The position numbers were made by a program, and so were the translations under genes. From Actinopolyspora lacussalsi (GTDB lineage Bacteria; Actinomycetota; Actinomycetes; Mycobacteriales; Pseudonocardiaceae), in NCBI GenBank assembly GCA_030803735.1, contig JAURUC010000001.1, positions 1,187,501 to 1,251,500 of the forward strand: DNA of 64,000 bases. Direction: 5' to 3'. Under the pieces are notes generated by a model. The model was not told the origin of the DNA and made no database searches. It saw only the letters and a list, made by a program, of their open reading frames with translations. Below are positions 25,938 through 34,616 of the stretch, one piece after another (position 1 is the first letter of the stretch; each line of letters begins with the position of its first letter).

Positions 25938-26725
25938 CGGCTTCCCCGGGACGCGCTGTCCAGCTCGACCCGTTGGGCCTGGTGCAGCAACTTCTCGCGC
26001 AGTTCGCGCGCGTGCCTTCTGCTGACCGGGACGTCACCGAGCTCGGTGTGCGCCACGAGACCACCCGCCGAGTCGCTGCGCAGCTCCAGCACCGCCTGCA
26101 ACGCGACCAGAAAGCTGCGGTGCACTCGTTGGAAACCGGCCGAGCACCAGTACTCAGCCAGCCGTGAGATGGGCATCCGCACCACGTGCTCCCCCCAAGG
26201 GGTGTGCAGTCGGACGTAGTCACCGTCGGCGGACACGAAACGCACGTCGCCACGGCGCACGTACTTGGTACGACCGGCGGTTTCCACCGGCAGCGCGGGC
26301 ATCGCGTCGGTCACCGGAACGGGCTGCTCCGAGTCGGCCGCATCACCGGGGGAGGCCACCACCCTGCTCACCTTGGCCAGTGCCGCGGCCAGCCGTTCGG
26401 CACGTACCGGTTTGAGCAGGTAGTCGACGGCACCGATGTCGTATGCCGTCACGGCGTGCCCGTCGTAGGCCGTGACGAACACGATCACCGGCGGAGAACT
26501 CAGCCTGGTCAGCAGCGATGCGAGTTCGATGCCGTCGAGGCCGGGCATCGATATGTCCAGGAACACCACGTCGAACCGGTCGCTCTGTATCAGTTTCAGC
26601 GCCGCCAACGCCTCGTCGGCTCCCGTCACCTCGGCGACCTCGGGAGCACCCCGCAGCATCTCGCGGAGCTCGTCCAAGGCGGGGCGAACGTCGTCGACAG
26701 CCAGCACTCGAAGTCCTCTGGTCAT
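25934..26725 (-). CDS. LytTR-family response regulator
   Basis: 263 residues. Receiver domain at 1-125: acidic pocket (VDDVRP), phosphoacceptor Asp in VVFLDISMPGLDG, Thr/Ser in FVTAYD, and Lys in YLLKPV. After a linker, the LytTR DNA-binding domain spans about 155-250, with VRRGDVRFVSADGDYVRLHT and GFQRVHRSFLVAL, the beta-fold seen in AgrA and LytR. It binds direct repeats in promoters. Cotranscribed with the sensor kinase (4-nt overlap). Expected to activate the symporter genes, as YpdB and BtsR do for carboxylate carriers in enterobacteria; that part is inference. Confidence 0.93.
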   Translation of the reverse strand: MTRGLRVLAVDDVRPALDELREMLRGAPEVAEVTGADEALAALKLIQSDRFDVVFLDISMPGLDGIELASLLTRLSSPPVIVFVTAYDGHAVTAYDIGAVDYLLKPVRAERLAAALAKVSRVVASPGDAADSEQPVPVTDAMPALPVETAGRTKYVRRGDVRFVSADGDYVRLHTPWGEHVVRMPISRLAEYWCSAGFQRVHRSFLVALQAVLELRSDSAGGLVAHTELGDVPVSRRHARELREKLLHQAQRVELDSASRGSR

Positions 26726-27813
26726 CGCGGCACCACTCCGGGTTGAAACATGGGTACCCGGAAAATCACCTTTGTCCCCGCCCCTCGCGCGGTCTCGACG
26801 ACCAGGCCGTACCAGGCACCGTAGATGGATCGCAACCTGCGATCCACGTTGGCCAGGCCGACACTGTTCTCGGAACCACGACCGGCCAGTATCTCCTCCG
26901 CGTCGGCCGGATCCATGCCCACTCCGTCGTCCTCCACACTGATCACCAGATCGCTTCCGGCCGCCTCACCGGAGACCTGCACGAGGCCGGCCCCGTCGGC
27001 ACCCCCGACGAAAGCCGGTTGGATCCCGTGCCGCACCGCGTTCTCCACCAAGGGCTGTAGTACCAGGTAGGGCACGGACACGGCCAGCACGTCGGGCGCC
27101 ACACGAATCTGTACCCGCAGTCGACTGCCGAGCACCGCGCGCTGCAGCGCGAGGTAGGTCTCGATGGCGTGGAACTCGTCGGAAACGGTGGCGTACTCAC
27201 GGTTTCGCGCGAGCCCGTAGCGGATGAAATCGGCGAAATCGAGCACGAGCTCACGGCTGCGATCCGGCTCGGAGCGGATGAGAGATCCGATCACGGTCAA
27301 CGCGTTGTAGACGAAGTGCGGGGATATCTCGGAACGCAACGCACGCAGCTCGGAACGCGCTGCCCGCTCGGCGGTGCTTTCCAGCCTGCCGCGTTCCAAC
27401 GAGTCCTCGATCCAGTCTCCGGCCCGGCTCACCGCGGACACCGACACACGGCCGCTGACCAGCAGAACCCCCACGAGCTCAGCACTCGAGTGGAGCGGAA
27501 CGGCGGTCAGCGGCGGTCGACCGTGCCGCGTCTCGGTGTGCAGCACTTTGTCGATCAACTTGGCCGCGCCTCGCGGATCGTTCGGAGTTCCCGCCCGCAC
27601 CCAGTCACCGGACAGCCCGGTCAGCACCACCGCCCGCGCACGAAGCAGTCGTCGAAGATCCCGTGCGGCCGCTTTGACCCCGGTCCCGTTCAGACCTTCC
27701 TTGAGGTTCTTCGTGATGCGGTACGCCGTGGCCACGCTGGTCATCGGATCGGGCGCTGACCACCCGGTCCGAGGCTCCGCGAAGCCAGGTGCTCGATCGG
27801 CGGGCACGGGCAT
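26722..27813 (-). CDS. LytS-type soluble sensor histidine kinase
   Basis: 363 residues, start chosen because AGGAGC lies 5 nt upstream. An N-terminal region (about 20-150) looks like a GAF-type sensory fold without membrane helices. The phosphoacceptor His is in EISPHFVYNALTVIGSLI (about residue 168), the His_kinase (LytS/YehU) form with PHFxxN. The ATPase part has PLVENAVRHGIQ and DDGVGMDP. Unlike typical LytS there are no transmembrane segments, so the signal is likely intracellular. First gene of the symporter operon. Confidence 0.92.
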   Translation of the reverse strand: MPVPADRAPGFAEPRTGWSAPDPMTSVATAYRITKNLKEGLNGTGVKAAARDLRRLLRARAVVLTGLSGDWVRAGTPNDPRGAAKLIDKVLHTETRHGRPPLTAVPLHSSAELVGVLLVSGRVSVSAVSRAGDWIEDSLERGRLESTAERAARSELRALRSEISPHFVYNALTVIGSLIRSEPDRSRELVLDFADFIRYGLARNREYATVSDEFHAIETYLALQRAVLGSRLRVQIRVAPDVLAVSVPYLVLQPLVENAVRHGIQPAFVGGADGAGLVQVSGEAAGSDLVISVEDDGVGMDPADAEEILAGRGSENSVGLANVDRRLRSIYGAWYGLVVETARGAGTKVIFRVPMFQPGVVPR

Positions 27814-28190
27814 GAACGCTCCTAGCACTGTCGAGACGGCCCGCCGGATACTAGTGCTTCGGCCACCCCCGTCCGAAGGACGTTCATCGGACTCGGTCGC
27901 CGAGGCCTCGGGCGTGCTGTCCGTAGCTCCCGGAGGGGAGACGGTAGCGCCCCTCGGGAGCGGTAGGAAAGGCGATTCCGGGCGGAATCTCGGCCCGGAA
28001 CGATTCCACGGAGTTCACGGCGAACGCGCACGGAGGCGACGATTCCAGCTTATCGGAATATTCCATCCAGTGTTACGGGCCAGTGTTACGGGCACGAATT
28101 GATCCGGTCACAGGTATTCTCATGATCGCGACGGGGCGTAAAATGTACCGGCCGCGATCTCCGGACCCGTTCGCCGCAGGCGGAGGATTG
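27814..28190. other. Divergent promoter region, kinase and diguanylate cyclase genes
   Basis: About 380 nt between the sensor kinase (minus) and the GGDEF gene (plus). It holds a tandem 13-bp repeat (28068-28093). No gene is supported. Confidence 0.45.
28068..28093. repeat. Perfect 13-bp tandem duplication upstream of the GGDEF gene
   Basis: CAGTGTTACGGGC occurs twice in direct succession, ending about 100 nt before the GGDEF start. Head-to-tail direct repeats are the type of site LytTR regulators bind, although they prefer spacing of about 21 bp. Confidence 0.55.
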
Positions 28191-29942
28191 ATGACCAGAT
28201 ATTTTCCGCTGGTGTCGGCACTGGTGTGCTGTTACGTGGTGGCTGTGATCGCCGTTCTGGGGTCCGGAGTACTCACCGAGGAATCAGCGCTGATCGTCGA
28301 CGACGCGGCACAACTGATCAGTGGTAGTGGAGCGACGATCGCCTGCTGGTGGCGAGCTCGGCACAACCACGGCGGTCAACGGCACTGGCGGGTGCTGCTG
28401 GGGCTCGGTACCGCGGGCTGGACCGCTGGCATGGCGGTATGGGCCTGGTTCCGCACCTTCGCCGACACACCGTTGCCGTCGCCGTCGCTGGCCGATGTCG
28501 GTTTTCTGACCCTGCCGGTGTTCGCGTTGCCCGCCCTGCTGGTGTTCGCCGAGGACGGTCGACCCGTCAGGGGAATCACGGCACGTTCCGCCCGAGCGGC
28601 GGCCCGCACCCGCGCCGTCCTCGTGCTGGACGGTCTGATCGTCACCGGCTCGCTGTTCCTGTTGACCTGGGCGACCGCGTTGGGCGCCGTGGTCAGTTCG
28701 GGAGCACCGACCGCGTTGGGATTCGTGGTGGCGGTGGCGTACCCGGTTACCGATCTCGTGCTCGTGGTGATCGTCGTACTGCTCGCCTCCTTCCGACGCG
28801 CCCGCAACAGTCTGCGGTTGTTGCTGCTGGGTTCGGGCCTGATCGCCCTGTCGGTCTCCGACAGCATCTTCGCCTACCTGGTCAGCAGCGGCGCGGCTAG
28901 CATGAACCCCCTGTTCGACGCGGGATTCGTGGCGGGGCCGGCGCTGATCGCGTTGGCAGCGATCGTCCCCGACGATCACGAAGCAGCGTCCGGGCACGAA
29001 TGGCGGGAGCGCACCGTCGACTGGGCGCATCTCATGCTGCCGTACCTGCCGTTGATGGTGGCGGCCTCCTACACGACCGTGAAAACCGTGCTGGGAGCCG
29101 GCACGGACGACCTCGAAGTGGTCGGAGTCTTCCTGCTGTTCGTGCTGGTCGTCCTGCGACAGCTGGTGACGCTCATCGACAACGCCAAGCTGTTGGAGAA
29201 GGTGCGGAACACCCAGGAGGATCTGGCTCACCAGGCTTCGCACGACCCCCTGACCGGACTGGCGAACCGCACGCTGCTCTACGAGAGACTGCACGACAGC
29301 ATCACGCGCAACAGCCGGACGCACTACCCGTTCGGACTGCTGTACCTGGATCTCGACGGCTTCAAGGCGGTCAACGACACCTTCGGGCACTCCGCGGGGG
29401 ACGCGCTGCTGCGCGCCGTGGCCGACAGGCTCCGCGAATGCGTGCGGACGGCCGACACCGTGGCCCGGCTCGGCGGGGACGAATTCGCCGTGCTGGTCGC
29501 CACGGAACGCAGGCAGGAGTCCGAGCTGGTCGGCGGGAGGGTGCTGGCGGCACTGCAGCGTCCCTTCACCGTCGAGGGCCGAAGTCACACGATAGGCGGC
29601 AGCCTCGGGATCGTGCACTGCCCGGTCGATGAGGAGATCTCGGCCCAGACACTGCTGCATCACGCCGACGCGGCGATGTACGCCACGAAACAACGGCGCA
29701 AACAGCGGGGCGGCGGAACACCGCCTCAAGGGACTGCCCCTGCCGACGACGAACCGGCCGACGACGAACCGGCCGGCGCGGGGGCGGTGGAAGAGGGGAC
29801 GATCCGTGCTGCTCCGCCGGTTCACGACGAACCGCCGGATACCGAAGCCCACTCCGTCCACGACGGCCCCACCGCTCCGGACGGCCCCGCTGTTCCGGAC
29901 AACCCCAACGTTCCGGACGATGGGATCTCGCTGCACAACTGA
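28191..29942 (+). CDS. Membrane-bound diguanylate cyclase (GGDEF)
   Basis: 583 residues, start ATG after GGAGGATTG. Residues about 5-350 form roughly nine membrane helices, like the integral-membrane sensor region of actinobacterial GGDEF proteins. A short coiled-coil-like link (LLEKVRNTQEDLAHQASHD) leads to the GGDEF domain: DPLTGLANRTLL, YLDLDGFKAVND, and the active-site motif RLGGDEF beginning near residue 426. The product-inhibition I-site RxxD (RTAD) lies five residues before the motif. It makes cyclic di-GMP. No EAL domain follows; instead the last 65 residues are a low-complexity Asp/Glu/Pro tail with ADDEP repeats. Confidence 0.93.
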   Translation: MTRYFPLVSALVCCYVVAVIAVLGSGVLTEESALIVDDAAQLISGSGATIACWWRARHNHGGQRHWRVLLGLGTAGWTAGMAVWAWFRTFADTPLPSPSLADVGFLTLPVFALPALLVFAEDGRPVRGITARSARAAARTRAVLVLDGLIVTGSLFLLTWATALGAVVSSGAPTALGFVVAVAYPVTDLVLVVIVVLLASFRRARNSLRLLLLGSGLIALSVSDSIFAYLVSSGAASMNPLFDAGFVAGPALIALAAIVPDDHEAASGHEWRERTVDWAHLMLPYLPLMVAASYTTVKTVLGAGTDDLEVVGVFLLFVLVVLRQLVTLIDNAKLLEKVRNTQEDLAHQASHDPLTGLANRTLLYERLHDSITRNSRTHYPFGLLYLDLDGFKAVNDTFGHSAGDALLRAVADRLRECVRTADTVARLGGDEFAVLVATERRQESELVGGRVLAALQRPFTVEGRSHTIGGSLGIVHCPVDEEISAQTLLHHADAAMYATKQRRKQRGGGTPPQGTAPADDEPADDEPAGAGAVEEGTIRAAPPVHDEPPDTEAHSVHDGPTAPDGPAVPDNPNVPDDGISLHN

Positions 29943-30094
29943 TCCCGTCCTGCCAGTGCACAGTGGCTCCACACGGCTGGGACCACGACGCAGGAAGCTG
30001 CGACTACCCGCTGCGAATCAGCTCGTGCGAGCCGTAGTGGGCTGAACCGGCCACTCCCCCGCGGAAGCAGCCGGTGGGCGCTTCGGGGAGATCA

Positions 30095-30126
30095 GGGAGA
30101 CGGCCGGAGAACCGCCGTCTCCCTTT
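30095..30126 (+). terminator. Terminator between GGDEF and cyclase genes
   Basis: A 10-bp stem GGGAGACGGC / GCCGTCTCCC with a 9-nt loop is followed by TTT on the plus strand. It lies in the convergent spacer and may serve both genes. Confidence 0.65.
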
Positions 30127-30149
30127 CACGAATAGCCCCTCCGCCTGGA

Positions 30150-30977
30150 TCAGTGCTTCGGCAACAGCCCGAACACCGTGGACGTGGCCCCCGAACCGTT
30201 GCGATGAGCGGGCCCGCCCGCCAACACCCAACCGCCGGTGGTGGGGAGACGTTCCAGATTCGCCAGAACCTCCAGACTGATGCGGTGCCGTTTGTACAGC
30301 ATCAGCGACACCCGGTACTGGTGGTCCGTTCCGACATCGGGACTGAAGGTGTCGGTACCGAGGGCCCCGCGATAACCGAGTCGACCGGTTTCCAGCAGCC
30401 AACCCACCGCCTCGGGGGAGAACCCCGGGTGATGCATCCGACCCTGTTCGTCGAGGTTCCGGAAAGCCGGAGTACCCCATTTCTCCTGCCAACCGGTCCA
30501 CAGCACCACCGCGGCGTTTCGCGGAATCGGACCGTGCCGCCGTTCGAAGCGCCACAGGTCCTCCACCGTGACAGCGTGGTCGGGGTCCCGTTCGGCCTCG
30601 CGACGAACATCGATCTTGACCGCCGGAAGCAGCAGATCCTCGGGTTCCAACTCGTCGGCACCGGGTTCACCCGCGTTGAAGTGACAGGGGGCTCCGAAGT
30701 GCGTACCGGTGTGCTCCCCCTCCTGCACGTACTGCAGGTAGAACCCGTCCTGTTCGAGCGTGGCCACGGTGCTCAGGGTGAACTCCGGATCCCCCGGATA
30801 AATACTGGTCGTTTCCGGATCGTTGACGTGCGAGAGGTTCACCAACCTCATGTCGCCCGGGTCGAATCCCGGTCGGCGACCTCCACCACCACCGGACTCG
30901 GCGCGAGCGGAACGCGCCAACCCGACCGAGGCGGCCAACCCCGCACTCCAGCTCACCAGTTTCCGCCGTGCGAACAA
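30150..30977 (-). CDS. Exported cyclase-family (kynurenine-formamidase-like) hydrolase
   Basis: 275 residues from a TTG start. The first 26 residues have a twin-Arg/Lys start and a hydrophobic core ending in ARAES, a Tat or Sec signal. The body is the cyclase/KynB fold: LVNLSHVNDPETTSIYPGDP, the metal block EHTGTHFGAPCHF, VVLWTGW, GFSPEAVGWLLE, and LGTDTFSPDVG. In KynB the motif is HxGTHxDAPxH with both histidines and the Asp binding zinc; here the Asp is Gly. This could be a subgroup trait rather than damage. Substrate unknown; the signal peptide argues against tryptophan catabolism in the cytoplasm. Confidence 0.8.
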   Translation of the reverse strand: MFARRKLVSWSAGLAASVGLARSARAESGGGGGRRPGFDPGDMRLVNLSHVNDPETTSIYPGDPEFTLSTVATLEQDGFYLQYVQEGEHTGTHFGAPCHFNAGEPGADELEPEDLLLPAVKIDVRREAERDPDHAVTVEDLWRFERRHGPIPRNAAVVLWTGWQEKWGTPAFRNLDEQGRMHHPGFSPEAVGWLLETGRLGYRGALGTDTFSPDVGTDHQYRVSLMLYKRHRISLEVLANLERLPTTGGWVLAGGPAHRNGSGATSTVFGLLPKH

Positions 30978-31155
30978 ACCATCCGTCCCTTCCGGAAGAG
31001 CTGTCGATCACTCGTCCGACGTCGCGAGACGACGAGGTCCGCTCACCGAGAGCACTCTCGTCGTGTCCGAATCGGACATCGTACCGGCCGTGCTCGTCCG
31101 ACAGCGCGGCACTACCGAGGGGCAGCACGACACCACCCGACGAACGCGGCGGGGC

Positions 31156-32415
31156 TCACGCGACAGGGGCCGTGCCACGCGGTCGCGGAAGTCCGTCCAG
31201 CATCACCGGAAGGGTGGCGTGTCCGTTGGCGATGAAGCCTCCGGCGGGCCGGAGTTCGGAACCCGTGACCGCGAGTCGCATACCGGGAAAGCGCTCGAAC
31301 AGGGCGGGCAGCGCGACCTCCGCCTCCAGCCGCGCCAGTGGTGCGCCGAGACAGTAGTGCGCGCCATGCCCGAACGCCAGGTGATCCCCGTTGTCCGACC
31401 GAGTGACGTCGAACTCGTCGGGACGGTCATAGCGCTCCGGATCACGTCCCGCCGCGGCGTAACCGGCCAGGATGGGCTCACCGGCGCGAATGACGACACC
31501 GTCGAACTCGATGTCCTCGACGGCGTACCGCAACGGAACGTTGGCCAGCGGCGCCTGCCACCGCAGTGTTTCGGTGACCACCTCCTCCCAGGAAACGGAG
31601 CCTTCCCGGACCATTGCCAACTGGTCGGGGTGGCGGAGCACGGCGGTTATCGCGTGGTCGAGCAGATTCACGGTGGTCTCGTGTCCCGCCCCGATCAGCA
31701 GGATCAGTGTGTCGACCAGCTCACGCTCGTCGAGCCGAGCCTCGTTCTCGTCCCTGGCCTGCAACAGCACACTGGTCAGATCGTCGGCGGGTTCGGCCCG
31801 TTTGGTCGCCACCAGATCATTGAGCAGCGCATAGAGTTCGTACTGGGTGGCCTGCACCTGCTCGGGTGTGGCCGAGGTGTCGAACACACCGTCGACGACG
31901 CGGCGCAGTCCGGGGCGAGCATCGTCGGGGACACCGAACAGGTGACAGATCACGGAGATGGGCAGCGGATAGGCGAACCGCTCGCGGAGATCGACACCGC
32001 CCCGCGTGGGCAGGGCGGCCAGCTCGTCGAGCAACTCGTTGGTCTTCGTTTCGACGAAGGGGCGCATCGCGGCGATCCGGCGTGGGGTGAACGCCTTGGA
32101 GACCAGCGAGCGGAGTCTGCGGTGCTCCTGCCCGTGCGCGGTGAACATGTTGCGTACCGCGACCCAGCTCGCCAACGCCCAGTCATCGGGGATCTCGCCG
32201 TTGATCCAGCTGGGCCAGTGTTGTCGGGGATCCTTGGAAACACGGTTGTCCGCGAGTAGCTCCCGTAATCGCCGGTGACTGGTCACCGACCAAGCAACCA
32301 CTCCCCCAGGTAGTTCAACGCGCGCCGCGGGGCCTTGGTCACGGAGCCGGCGCGCTTCGGTGTGGACGTCGTCTCCGGTGGGATCCAGGACGTGTGGGCA
32401 GGACGATTGCTCCAT
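31156..32415 (-). CDS. Cytochrome P450 at the end of the conservon operon (CYP154-like, CvnF position)
   Basis: 419 residues. Intact P450 motifs: I-helix LLIGAGHETTVN, K-helix ETLRWQAPLANVPLR with ExxR, and heme loop FGHGAHYCLGAPLARLE. In Streptomyces the conservon cvn9 ends with paired P450s of CYP157 and CYP154 type, and this gene occupies the second position. It starts inside the end of the preceding P450 gene with a 133-nt overlap. Electron partners are not nearby. Function of conservon P450s is unknown; they are thought to act with the G-protein-like signalling unit. Confidence 0.92.
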   Translation of the reverse strand: MEQSSCPHVLDPTGDDVHTEARRLRDQGPAARVELPGGVVAWSVTSHRRLRELLADNRVSKDPRQHWPSWINGEIPDDWALASWVAVRNMFTAHGQEHRRLRSLVSKAFTPRRIAAMRPFVETKTNELLDELAALPTRGGVDLRERFAYPLPISVICHLFGVPDDARPGLRRVVDGVFDTSATPEQVQATQYELYALLNDLVATKRAEPADDLTSVLLQARDENEARLDERELVDTLILLIGAGHETTVNLLDHAITAVLRHPDQLAMVREGSVSWEEVVTETLRWQAPLANVPLRYAVEDIEFDGVVIRAGEPILAGYAAAGRDPERYDRPDEFDVTRSDNGDHLAFGHGAHYCLGAPLARLEAEVALPALFERFPGMRLAVTGSELRPAGGFIANGHATLPVMLDGLPRPRGTAPVA

Positions 32416-33674
32416 CGGCCGCTTTCTCCAGGTGTCTCGTCACGACTGTCGGGCTCCTGGACAGGCGGGAAGTGCACCGGCAGCGCGGTCAGAGCACGGT
32501 GGAACGGCCCGGGTCGCCACTCCAACTCGTCGGCGGGCACAGCCAAGTCCATATCTGGCAACGTATCCAAAATGGTCTCGATCGCAACAGAGGCGATCAA
32601 TCGGGCCGTCCCTCTTGCCGGGCAGGTGTGCGGACCGGCACTCCAGGCCAGATGTGCCCGGTTGCCGTCACGGCGGGTGGACCGCAGTGCGGGATCGGTG
32701 TTGGCCGCGGCTATGCCGATCACCACGGGTTGGTTCGCGGGAAGCGACCTGCCCGCCAACTCGACCTCGCGTGTCGGGTAGGTGATGGCGTAGTTGGCCA
32801 GCGGCGGTTGTTTCCAGAGCACTTCGTCGATGGCGTCCTCCACCGGTAGCCGTCCTCCGGAAAGATCGCCCGCGAACCGGTCGTCGGCCAGCCACAGCCG
32901 CAGCGCGTTCGTGATCAGGTTCTGCACCGGTTCGGCACCGGCACCCATGAACACCACGAGCTGCTGCACCATCTCCTCGTCGTCGAGATCGGCCTCGTGC
33001 CCGAGCAACCAGGTGGTTATGTCGAACGAGGGCTGTTCACGACGCAGTGCGATCAGCTCCGCGATGCACTGGCCGAGTTCCCGGTTGGCCCGTTCGGTGT
33101 CGCTCCCGTCCCACAGGGCGGTCATCGCGTCGACCATGCGGGTGGTCAGTTCCGGTGGACTGCCGAACAGCCTGTTGAGCACCAGCAACGGCAGCACCCG
33201 GGCGTACTCGGCGAGCAGGTCTGCCTTCCCGGTGGGACTGAAGTCCCGGATGAGGCTCTCGGCGCTCTCGGTCACGTACCGACGCAGCGTCACGGAGTCG
33301 ACCCGGCTGAGACTGTCGGTGATCGCCTGCCGCAGCCGGTCGTGCGCGGGACCGTCCTGGAACAGCACATTGTCCCGGTACATCATCATCGCCACGACCG
33401 GGCTGTCGGCAGGCGCCTCACGCTGCCACGCACGAGAGTCCTTCGGGAACGTCTCGGGATCGCGCAGCACCGAAAGGGCGGTCTCGTGATCGAGCACGAG
33501 CGTGGCGGGAACTCCCGGGGCGAGTTCGACCGAGGCGAGCGGTCCCTGCTCGCGCAGCTCGGCGTAGACACCGTCGGGGTCGGCGGCGAACGCCTGATCG
33601 TGGATCGGCGTGGGGTCGGCGTGCATCGGACAACCGGACAGCACTGCTGTCTCGTCCCGGTCGGTTTCGGTCAT
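32283..33674 (-). CDS. Atypical cytochrome P450 lacking ExxR (CYP157-like, CvnE position)
   Basis: 463 residues. P450 fold, but with altered motifs: the I-helix reads FMGAGAEPVQN instead of AGxET, and the K-helix reads DEVLWKQPPL, so the otherwise universal ExxR is ExxW (Glu284, Trp287). The heme loop is AWSAGPHTCPARGTARL with Cys351. CYP157C1 of Streptomyces coelicolor, also in a conservon, is the known example with Glu-x-x-x-Trp in place of ExxR, and this protein looks related. The last ~45 residues run into the next gene's frame and have no P450-like character. The gene follows CvnD with a 4-nt overlap. Confidence 0.9.
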   Translation of the reverse strand: MTETDRDETAVLSGCPMHADPTPIHDQAFAADPDGVYAELREQGPLASVELAPGVPATLVLDHETALSVLRDPETFPKDSRAWQREAPADSPVVAMMMYRDNVLFQDGPAHDRLRQAITDSLSRVDSVTLRRYVTESAESLIRDFSPTGKADLLAEYARVLPLLVLNRLFGSPPELTTRMVDAMTALWDGSDTERANRELGQCIAELIALRREQPSFDITTWLLGHEADLDDEEMVQQLVVFMGAGAEPVQNLITNALRLWLADDRFAGDLSGGRLPVEDAIDEVLWKQPPLANYAITYPTREVELAGRSLPANQPVVIGIAAANTDPALRSTRRDGNRAHLAWSAGPHTCPARGTARLIASVAIETILDTLPDMDLAVPADELEWRPGPFHRALTALPVHFPPVQEPDSRDETPGESGRWSNRPAHTSWIPPETTSTPKRAGSVTKAPRRALNYLGEWLLGR

Positions 33675-34279
33675 GCGGACTCCTGGGCGTGTTGCAAGGG
33701 TGAGGCGAGCACGTGCTCCACCAGGGAGATCATCGCTCGCGCGGTGGCGGAGCGATCACGAGCGTCACAGGTGACCAGCGGAATCTCGGGCAGTAAGTCG
33801 AACGCCTCGCGTAATTCCTCATGGGAGGGGATATCGACACTGTTGAAATCGTTGATCGCCACTCCGTAGGGCAGTCCCCGCTCCTCCAGCACGCTGATCA
33901 CGTCGAAGGACTCCTCGAGGCGTGCCACATCTGCCAGCACCAGCGCACCCAACGCCCCGTGGGCGAGGTCCTCCCACATCGACAGGAAACGCTGCTGCCC
34001 CGGCGTGCCGAACATGTACAGCACCACCCTGTCGCTGAGCGTGCGACGGCCGAAGTCGAGCGCCACCGTGGTGGTGGTCTTGTCCGTGATCCCGTGCAGA
34101 TCATCGACGACCGCACCGTCCCGGGTCATCGTCTCCTCGGTGTGCAACGGCTCGATCTCGGACAACGTGTTGACGAAGGTGCTCTTGCCGACCGCGAACG
34201 GCCCCACTACCAGAACCTTGACGGCGGTACGGACGCTGTCCGGCAGATACACCTCACCGGAGGGCTCTGAGCCCATCAA
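33671..34279 (-). CDS. cvnD: CvnD: MglA/Ras-like small GTPase of the conservon
   Basis: 202 residues. P-loop GPFAVGKST (about residues 26-34), switch region DKTTTTVALDFGRR, GTPGQQRF (G3), and in the G4 place NDFN rather than NKxD, as in other conservon GTPases. It acts downstream of the CvnA sensor and CvnB roadblock protein in a eukaryote-like G-protein signalling complex at the membrane. It overlaps cvnC by 26 nt and the P450 by 4 nt. Start ATG alternatives are 34279 and 34276. Confidence 0.93.
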   Translation of the reverse strand: MMGSEPSGEVYLPDSVRTAVKVLVVGPFAVGKSTFVNTLSEIEPLHTEETMTRDGAVVDDLHGITDKTTTTVALDFGRRTLSDRVVLYMFGTPGQQRFLSMWEDLAHGALGALVLADVARLEESFDVISVLEERGLPYGVAINDFNSVDIPSHEELREAFDLLPEIPLVTCDARDRSATARAMISLVEHVLASPLQHAQESA

Positions 34280-34616
34280 GCACCTCCTGCAGTAGTTCGC
34301 GGTCCGGCCCGTGCTGCTGCCACTCGGTCGACAACGTGGCCAGATGCCCCTGGTCCACCAGATCCGCCACTATCACCCTGGTGACGCTGGCCGGTAACTC
34401 GAGATGGGCCGCGATCTCGGCGATCGACAACGATCCGCCGGAGCACAGCCGCAGGGTCCGACGCTGCTCCGGTGAGAGCAGCGCGGGATCGGCATGCCGT
34501 GTGGCCTGGATGAGCGTGGTGAGGTCGAGAGTGTTCCTGGTCGGGTGAGCACGTCCCCCCGTGATCAGGTAAGGACGTACCAGCGACTCCCGATCCCGCC
34601 GGCGGGGCGGACTCAT
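34254..34616 (-). CDS. cvnC: CvnC: DUF742 protein of the conservon
   Basis: 120 residues, DUF742 family: RPYLITGGRAHPT near the N-terminus and the winged-helix-like SIAEIAAHLELPASVTRVIVADLVDQGHL. In conservons it binds CvnA, CvnB and CvnD as a scaffold or regulator. It overlaps both neighbours by short stretches, as in other conservons. Confidence 0.93.
   Translation of the reverse strand: MSPPRRRDRESLVRPYLITGGRAHPTRNTLDLTTLIQATRHADPALLSPEQRRTLRLCSGGSLSIAEIAAHLELPASVTRVIVADLVDQGHLATLSTEWQQHGPDRELLQEVLDGLRALR

Noticed and set aside
26186..27060. Plus-strand frames across the LytR/LytS genes
   Set aside because: They are antisense shadows; both minus-strand proteins have full catalytic motifs and 4-nt gene overlaps.
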